Translations under genes and position numbers: made by a program
In this document: in pieces, positions 6,608 to 10,904 of the stretch
Numbering within the stretch: position 1 is the stretch's first letter
Layout of the letters: the number at the start of each line of letters is the position of its first letter
The notes under the pieces: generated by a model
Database searches by the model: none
What the model saw: the letters and a program-made list of their open reading frames with translations, nothing else
Told to the model about the DNA's origin: nothing
From: an uncultured Clostridia bacterium
Lineage (GTDB): Bacteria > Bacillota > Clostridia > Oscillospirales > Acutalibacteraceae
Assembly (NCBI GenBank): GCA_946186535.1
Contig: CAMHNT010000027.1
Span: forward strand, 1 to 13,867
DNA: 13,867 bases
Direction: 5' to 3'

Positions 6608-7681
6608 ATGGCTAAATCCGAAAATAATAAGAGATTGCCAAAATATACTGATGATTTTGGAAGAGAGTTCTTTTTTGATAATGCCAAATTTATGCTTATT
6701 GTGCTTGTAGTTTTAGCCCACTCGATTGCGCCGTTAACGAGAAATCATGATACGGAAAAAGCAATATGGATTTTAATAAACTCTTTCCATATGCCTTGCT
6801 TTATATTTATGTCGGGGTATTTTGCAAAGAGTTACATAAGCAAAGACGGTAAGGTGAAGCATCAGCGACTGTTTACATATATAATGTATTATTTGTTTGC
6901 TCAAGTCGTTATGACGCTATTTGAATATTTTGTATTGGGATATAAAGATATTAACATAAGCGTATTCCTTCCTCGTCAAGGTGTGTGGTATCTTTTGTCT
7001 ATGATAATTTGGTTTACTATTTTGCCTTATGTTTCAAAAATAAAAATTCCCGTTGTCATTGGCTTCGCTTTTGTGTTCGGCTTGCTTGTGGGATATGATA
7101 CAAAAGCAGGAAGATTTTTGAGTATATGTAGAACCATTAATCATTTTCCATTTTTTATGATGGGCTTTTATTTCAATAAGGAATGGCTTTTTAAAATCCG
7201 CAGCAAATGGACGAAGCTTTTGTCCGCAGTAGTTCTTGTCGGATTTTTTGTGCTGGCATATTTTAACTCTGACATTATTGCAACAAGACTGCTTGAATGT
7301 TCCTATGATTATTATGATTCCATATTAAAGCTTTTTACGGAAGTCCCGTTCATGTGGGTAAATCGTCTGATTTTTTATATTATAGCCGTAATACTTTGCG
7401 CTGCGTTTTTGACGCTTGTGCCGAGAACAAAAACTTTTTTTACAAGATTCGGTTCAAGAACACTTCAGGTTTATATTTTGCACAGATTTTTATATTTTTG
7501 CGAAACGGAATACGAATGGTATAAATTGCCATTTTTTAACAACTATGGCGTTTACAAAATGATGCTAATTGCCATTGCCATTACCTTTATCCTTTCGCTT
7601 AAACCGTTTGAATATCCATTTAAATGGATCGCAAAAATTAAGCTTGATCCGCTTTTAAAATCCGAGCATAAAACAAACTAA
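6608..7681 (+). CDS. Membrane acyltransferase family 3 (O-acetylase-like)
   Basis: This is a polytopic membrane protein of 357 residues with about ten hydrophobic segments, matching the Acyl_transf_3 family that O-acylates surface sugars. The start of the domain is diagnostic: FFFDNAKFMLIVLVVLAHS (His38) followed by INSFHMPCFIFMSGYF (His61). This is the fucose 4-O-acetylase/NolL-like subgroup pattern. The substrate is likely a sugar of the polymer built by this cluster; that is inference. It starts one base after the SDR stop codon, so the two are translationally coupled, with a modest GGGGAAGAG ribosome site inside the end of the SDR gene. It is more A/T-rich than its neighbours, partly because hydrophobic codons dominate, and this alone does not prove transfer. 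Confidence 0.88.
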   Translation: MAKSENNKRLPKYTDDFGREFFFDNAKFMLIVLVVLAHSIAPLTRNHDTEKAIWILINSFHMPCFIFMSGYFAKSYISKDGKVKHQRLFTYIMYYLFAQVVMTLFEYFVLGYKDINISVFLPRQGVWYLLSMIIWFTILPYVSKIKIPVVIGFAFVFGLLVGYDTKAGRFLSICRTINHFPFFMMGFYFNKEWLFKIRSKWTKLLSAVVLVGFFVLAYFNSDIIATRLLECSYDYYDSILKLFTEVPFMWVNRLIFYIIAVILCAAFLTLVPRTKTFFTRFGSRTLQVYILHRFLYFCETEYEWYKLPFFNNYGVYKMMLIAIAITFILSLKPFEYPFKWIAKIKLDPLLKSEHKTN

Positions 7682-7685
7682 AATA

Positions 7686-7718
7686 ATAGGCTTGATTCGT
7701 TAACCGAAGCAAGCCTAT
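7686..7718 (+). other. Strong hairpin between the acyltransferase and LicD genes
   Basis: ATAGGCTTG (7686-7694) pairs perfectly with CAAGCCTAT (7710-7718). Inside it TTCG and CGAA add four more pairs around TTAAC after one mismatch. No T run follows, so it is not a canonical terminator; it could attenuate transcription, protect the upstream mRNA end or separate two operons. The rest of the 128-base gap shows only the licD ribosome site. Confidence 0.55.
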
Positions 7719-7809
7719 ATTAAATATCATCATAACAAAAAGTCTGATTTGTGATGCGCTCAGGTTGCGGATATAGTTTATTCGAAATATTATTTAGGAG
7801 GTATTCGGA

Positions 7810-8664
7810 ATGAAACCTGTAGAATTGACCCCCGAATTATTGCGTGAACTTCAGCTCAAACAAATTGATATGCTCGTCTATTTCCGTAACTTTTGTGAGA
7901 AAAATAATCTGACGTTTTACCTTATCGGCGGCTCACTGATCGGAGCATTAAGAAACGGCGGTTTTGTGCCGTGGGACGACGACATTGACGTTATGCTGCC
8001 TCGCCCAGATTACGAACGGCTTACCAGATTATGGAAAGAACAGGAAAGTAATGAACGATTTGAACTTTTAAGAACGGATGATAAAATCTTTACGGGAAAT
8101 ATTTTTACGACATTGACCGACAAAAACTACACTCTGGTTAAAGCAAACCAAACCAAATGCGATATTCCTCACGGTTTGGTTATGGATATTTTTCCTCTTG
8201 ACGCTGCACCCGACAGCCCTTTACGGAGAAAAATTCAATTGTTCTGGACAATGATATATTCCCTTTTTCTGGCTCAGGTTGTTCCCGAAAATCACGGCGG
8301 AGTCATCGGACTGGGCAGCCGTGTTCTGCTCGGAATTTTTAGGGGTGAAAAAATCCGGAGAAAAATCTGGCAGTATGCCGAAAAACAAATTTCAAAGTAC
8401 AGCTTTGAGGAAAACGAATACGTCACCGAACTGTGTTCGGGTCCGAAGTGGATGGTGCCAAAATATCCCAAAGAAATCTATAGCGGTGTTGACTATGTCA
8501 CATTCGAGGGTGAACGCATGCCCTGTATGTCAGGCTATGACAAATATCTGACGATGATTTTTGGGGATTATATGCAGCTTCCTCCGAAAGAGGAGCGAAA
8601 GCCTCATCACGAAATTGCGTATCTTGATTTAACCACACCGACTTCAGATCGAAAATGGGAATAA
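7810..8664 (+). CDS. LicD-family phosphotransferase
   Basis: This encodes a 284-residue protein with the LicD nucleotidyltransferase-fold signature in its first third: LIGGSLIGALRNGGFVPWDD (38-57), then DIDVMLPRPDYE with the metal-binding cluster DDDID at 56-60. LicD proteins transfer a phospho-linked group such as phosphorylcholine from a CDP donor to cell-wall glycans; the eukaryotic relatives fukutin and FKRP transfer ribitol-5-phosphate from CDP-ribitol. No LicA, LicB or LicC partner is visible, so a choline donor is unsupported. The IspD-family gene in the cluster makes CDP-ribitol or a similar donor more attractive, as inference. AGGAGG at 7796-7801, eight bases before the ATG, fixes the start. 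A hairpin separates it from the acyltransferase gene, so it may be transcribed partly on its own. Confidence 0.92.
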   Translation: MKPVELTPELLRELQLKQIDMLVYFRNFCEKNNLTFYLIGGSLIGALRNGGFVPWDDDIDVMLPRPDYERLTRLWKEQESNERFELLRTDDKIFTGNIFTTLTDKNYTLVKANQTKCDIPHGLVMDIFPLDAAPDSPLRRKIQLFWTMIYSLFLAQVVPENHGGVIGLGSRVLLGIFRGEKIRRKIWQYAEKQISKYSFEENEYVTELCSGPKWMVPKYPKEIYSGVDYVTFEGERMPCMSGYDKYLTMIFGDYMQLPPKEERKPHHEIAYLDLTTPTSDRKWE

Positions 8665-8692
8665 TTCATAATTAAAAAGAAGTCGGTTTTTT
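8637..8692 (+). terminator. Terminator overlapping the 3' end of the LicD gene
   Basis: ACCGACTTC (8637-8645), still inside the coding sequence, pairs with GAAGTCGGT (8679-8687), followed by a run of T (8687-8692). The nine-pair stem is perfect, but the loop is long (33 bases) and contains the stop codon, so terminating ribosomes would affect its folding. Confidence 0.6.
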
Positions 8693-8723
8693 AGTGCGAA
8701 TTTAAAACTTAACAAAAGAGAGT

Positions 8724-8772
8724 AAAAATAATCTGAAATTGCAGTAGAAAAATTCAATTTTAGATTATTTTT
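8724..8772. terminator. Long A/T-rich hairpin, possible second terminator
   Basis: The arms 8724-8740 and 8756-8772 are complementary over 17 bases with one mismatch around a 15-base loop. The outer arms are A-rich and T-rich, giving a T run on either strand, so it could act as a backup terminator after licD. The low G-C content makes efficiency uncertain. Confidence 0.5.
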
Positions 8773-9034
8773 ATGCTTTAGAGTATGAAATAAACTGCTG
8801 CGCAAGAAATGTCATTATATTAAATTCTGTTCGAGAAAACGACGGAATTAGCATAAATCTATGGTTTTTAGCACTGATCTCAGATAAACATGATTTTTCC
8901 TGAAAACAGCTTGAGTCAGTCAAAATTAAACCGATGTGCTTTTTATCGTTTAAAAAGGCAAATGCCCAAATATCCCCTTATTAAGCCATTTTTAACTATA
9001 ACAATAATGTTACAAATATTAATTGTTATTCTAC

Positions 9035-9063
9035 TTGCAATTTATGTAAATATGTGGTATTAT
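9035..9063 (+). promoter_or_regulatory. Enolase promoter with extended -10
   Basis: TTGCAA (9035-9040), a 17-base spacer ending in TGG, then TATTAT (9058-9063). The TGn directly before the -10 is an extended -10 element. Initiation near 9070 gives a leader of about 140 bases. AAGGAG at 9196-9201 precedes the ATG by nine bases. Confidence 0.65.
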
Positions 9064-9160
9064 ATTTTCAGTTGGATAAAAACTAACAAAATATATATTA
9101 TTTGCCCGTTGTGGGTTGAATATAAATGCTATGCTTAGTTTTATTTTAACTTAATAAAGA

Positions 9161-9189
9161 AGAATAGTTTATATTCTGGTTTATATTCT
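9161..9189 (+). repeat. Overlapping inverted and direct repeats in the enolase leader
   Basis: AGAATA-gttta-TATTCT (9161-9177) is a perfect 6-bp inverted repeat, and GTTTATATTCT occurs twice (9167-9177 and 9179-9189). They end a few bases before the ribosome binding site. It may be a weak hairpin or protein site, or simply A/T-rich chance. Confidence 0.35.
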
Positions 9190-9210
9190 AAAATAAAGGA
9201 GTATTTTAAA

Positions 9211-10512
9211 ATGAGCTATTTGGAAATTGAAAAGGTTGTAGGAAGAGAAATCCTCGATTCAAGAGGAAACCCGACAGTTGAGGCAGAGGTAACTCTCATC
9301 GACGGTACAGTTGCAAGAGGTACTGCTCCCAGCGGCGCTTCAACAGGTGAGTTCGAGGCTCTCGAACTCAGAGACGGCGACAAGTCAAGATACCTCGGCA
9401 AGGGCGTTTTGAAGGCAGTTGAGAACATCAACACTATTATCAATGATACAATCGTTGGTCTCGACGCTTCCGATATCTACGCTGTAGACGCAGCTATGAT
9501 CAAGGCTGACGGCACAAAGGATAAGTCAAAGCTCGGCGCTAACGCAATTCTTGCTGTTTCTATCGCTACTGCAAGAGCTGCTGCTACTGCTCTCGACATT
9601 CCGCTCTACAGATTCCTCGGCGGAATCTCCGGCAACCGTCTCCCTGTTCCTATGATGAACATTCTCAACGGCGGTGCTCATGCTACCAACACAGTTGATA
9701 CTCAGGAATTCATGATCATGCCTGTAGGCGCTCCTTCTTTCAGCGAGTGTCTCCGTTGGTGTGCAGAGGTTTTCCATGCTCTCGCTAAGATCCTTAAGGA
9801 GAAGGGTCTCGCTACTTCCGTAGGTGATGAGGGCGGCTTTGCTCCTAACCTTGCTTCTGATGAAGAAACAATCGAAACAATTCTTGAGGCTGTAAAGGCT
9901 GCCGGCTATGAGCCGGGCAAGGACTTCATGATCGCTATGGACGCTGCTTCTTCCGAGTGGAAGGACAAGGAGCTTGGCGTTGGTCATTATCTCCAGCCGA
10001 AATCCGGCAAGAAGTTCACATCTGACGAGCTTATCGCTCACTGGGCAAGCCTCGTTGAGAAGTATCCGATCATCTCCATCGAAGACGCTCTTGATGAAGA
10101 GGACTGGGAAGGCTGGCAGAAGCTTACTGCTGAGCTCGGCGACAAGGTTCAGCTCGTTGGCGACGACCTTTTCGTTACAAACACAGAGAGACTCAAGAAG
10201 GGTATCGAGCTTGGCTGCGGTAACTCTATCCTCATTAAGCTCAACCAGATCGGTTCCGTATCCGAGACTCTTGAGGCTATCAAGTTGGCTCACAAGAATG
10301 GCTACACTGCTATTTCTTCACACCGTTCGGGTGAAACAGCTGATACAACAATCGCTGACCTCGCTGTTGCTCTCAACACATGCCAGATCAAGACAGGTGC
10401 TCCGAGCCGTTCAGAGCGTGTTGCAAAGTACAACCAGCTCATCAGAATCGAAGAGGAACTCGGCGAGAGCGCTGTATATCCGGGCATTGCAGCTTTCAAC
10501 GTAAAGAAGTAA
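9211..10512 (+). CDS. eno: Enolase (phosphopyruvate hydratase)
   Basis: This enzyme interconverts 2-phosphoglycerate and phosphoenolpyruvate in glycolysis; it is cytoplasmic, magnesium-dependent and 433 residues, the normal length. ILDSRGNPTVE and SGASTGEFEALELRD are the N-terminal hallmarks. The catalytic Glu207 lies in SVGDEGGFAPN, and the metal ligands are Asp243 (AMDAASSE), Glu291 (SIEDALDEEDW) and Asp318 (VGDDLF). The base Lys343 lies in ILIKLNQIGSVSETLEAIK, and His371 in SHRSGET. Residue 377 is Ala where most enolases have Glu (SHRSGETED). Codon use is strongly biased (CTC, GCT, AAG, AGA) compared with the neighbours, as expected of a very highly expressed gene. It is a single-gene unit with its own promoter and terminator, so its position beside the surface cluster need not be functional. 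Confidence 0.98.
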   Translation: MSYLEIEKVVGREILDSRGNPTVEAEVTLIDGTVARGTAPSGASTGEFEALELRDGDKSRYLGKGVLKAVENINTIINDTIVGLDASDIYAVDAAMIKADGTKDKSKLGANAILAVSIATARAAATALDIPLYRFLGGISGNRLPVPMMNILNGGAHATNTVDTQEFMIMPVGAPSFSECLRWCAEVFHALAKILKEKGLATSVGDEGGFAPNLASDEETIETILEAVKAAGYEPGKDFMIAMDAASSEWKDKELGVGHYLQPKSGKKFTSDELIAHWASLVEKYPIISIEDALDEEDWEGWQKLTAELGDKVQLVGDDLFVTNTERLKKGIELGCGNSILIKLNQIGSVSETLEAIKLAHKNGYTAISSHRSGETADTTIADLAVALNTCQIKTGAPSRSERVAKYNQLIRIEEELGESAVYPGIAAFNVKK

Positions 10513-10547
10513 TTTCTACTCCTTGAATATATATTAACTTAGCATAT

Positions 10548-10594
10548 AATCCTCTGTACAGGTTCCTTCTGTACAGAGGATTTTTGTATCTTTT
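10548..10594 (+). terminator. Enolase intrinsic terminator
   Basis: ATCCTCTGTACA (10549-10560) pairs perfectly with TGTACAGAGGAT (10570-10581) around a nine-base loop, extended by one more A-T pair. TTTTGTATCTTTT follows. This is a strong stem with the expected T-rich tail, 36 bases after the stop codon. Confidence 0.92.
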
Positions 10595-10628
10595 AAATCT
10601 TTTTAGGTGACAATATTGGAAAACTTTA

Positions 10629-10657
10629 TTTACTTTGTCGGAGTTTTGTGTTAAAAT
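10629..10657 (+). promoter_or_regulatory. Candidate promoter of the Ig-repeat surface protein
   Basis: TTTACT (10629-10634), 17 bases, TAAAAT (10652-10657), with TGt immediately before the -10 as an extended -10. Initiation near 10664 would fall at the very start of the multi-hairpin element and give a 5' leader of about 240 bases. Confidence 0.45.
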
Positions 10658-10660
10658 AAT

Positions 10661-10858
10661 GATAATACTATTTATCGGTAAAAAGCAGAATTTATACTAA
10701 TCCCTATTAAAAAAGTAGACTTTCTACTTTTTAATAGCACCGTAGGTGCGTCGGGATTGTATGAGACGTCAATTGCGCGATAGCGCAATTTGGAAATGCG
10801 TTGAGCGTTTCTTTCTGTAATAGAAAGTCTCTACTTTCTATTACAGAATAGTATTATC
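10661..10858 (+). ncRNA. Multi-hairpin element with complementary ends (structured leader or MITE-like repeat)
   Basis: GATAATACTATT (10661-10672) is perfectly complementary to AATAGTATTATC (10847-10858), closing a 198-base unit. Inside lie four stems: 10704-10737 (14 pairs, one bulge), 10737-10749 (GCACC-gta-GGTGC), 10771-10790 (AATTGCGC-gata-GCGCAATT, perfect) and 10813-10848 (16 pairs, perfect, four-base loop). A weak fifth sits near 10794-10810. In addition AGACTTTCTA (10717-10726) is complementary to TAGAAAGTCT (10821-10830), offering an alternative pairing between two hairpins. A promoter ends just before it and a secreted-protein gene starts 46 bases after it, so it could be a regulatory leader. 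Complementary ends also fit a miniature mobile element, although I see no clear target duplication. It matches no riboswitch family I recognise. Confidence 0.5.
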
Positions 10859-10904
10859 TGATTTTTATTGTTATCATTTTAATAATTTATCAGGGGGTAT
10901 CATT

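Larger units (their letters stand above)
8665..9210. other. Intergenic region before enolase
   Basis: This is 546 bases, strongly A/T-rich. It holds the end of the licD terminator, a long hairpin (8724-8772), the enolase promoter (9035-9063) and an approximately 140-base enolase leader. Between 8773 and 8997 I see nothing convincing; an open frame at 8890-9138 lacks a ribosome site and reads like translated A/T-rich DNA. Confidence 0.75.

Noticed and set aside
7765..7793. TTGCGG-17-TATTAT before the LicD gene
   Set aside because: Transcription would begin at or inside the ribosome binding site at 7796-7801, which would not give a translatable leader.
2815..8664. Phosphorylcholine decoration by a lic operon
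   Set aside because: Only a LicD-family gene is present; no choline kinase, transporter or LicC-type cytidylyltransferase is visible, and the IspD-family enzyme is a different type.
8890..9138. Open reading frame of 82 codons upstream of enolase
   Set aside because: No ribosome binding site precedes the ATG, composition is that of translated A/T-rich DNA, and it runs through the enolase promoter.
9526..10293. 255-codon minus-strand frame inside enolase
   Set aside because: It is a shadow of the strongly biased enolase codons: Ser- and Leu-rich, no ribosome site, no recognisable domain.
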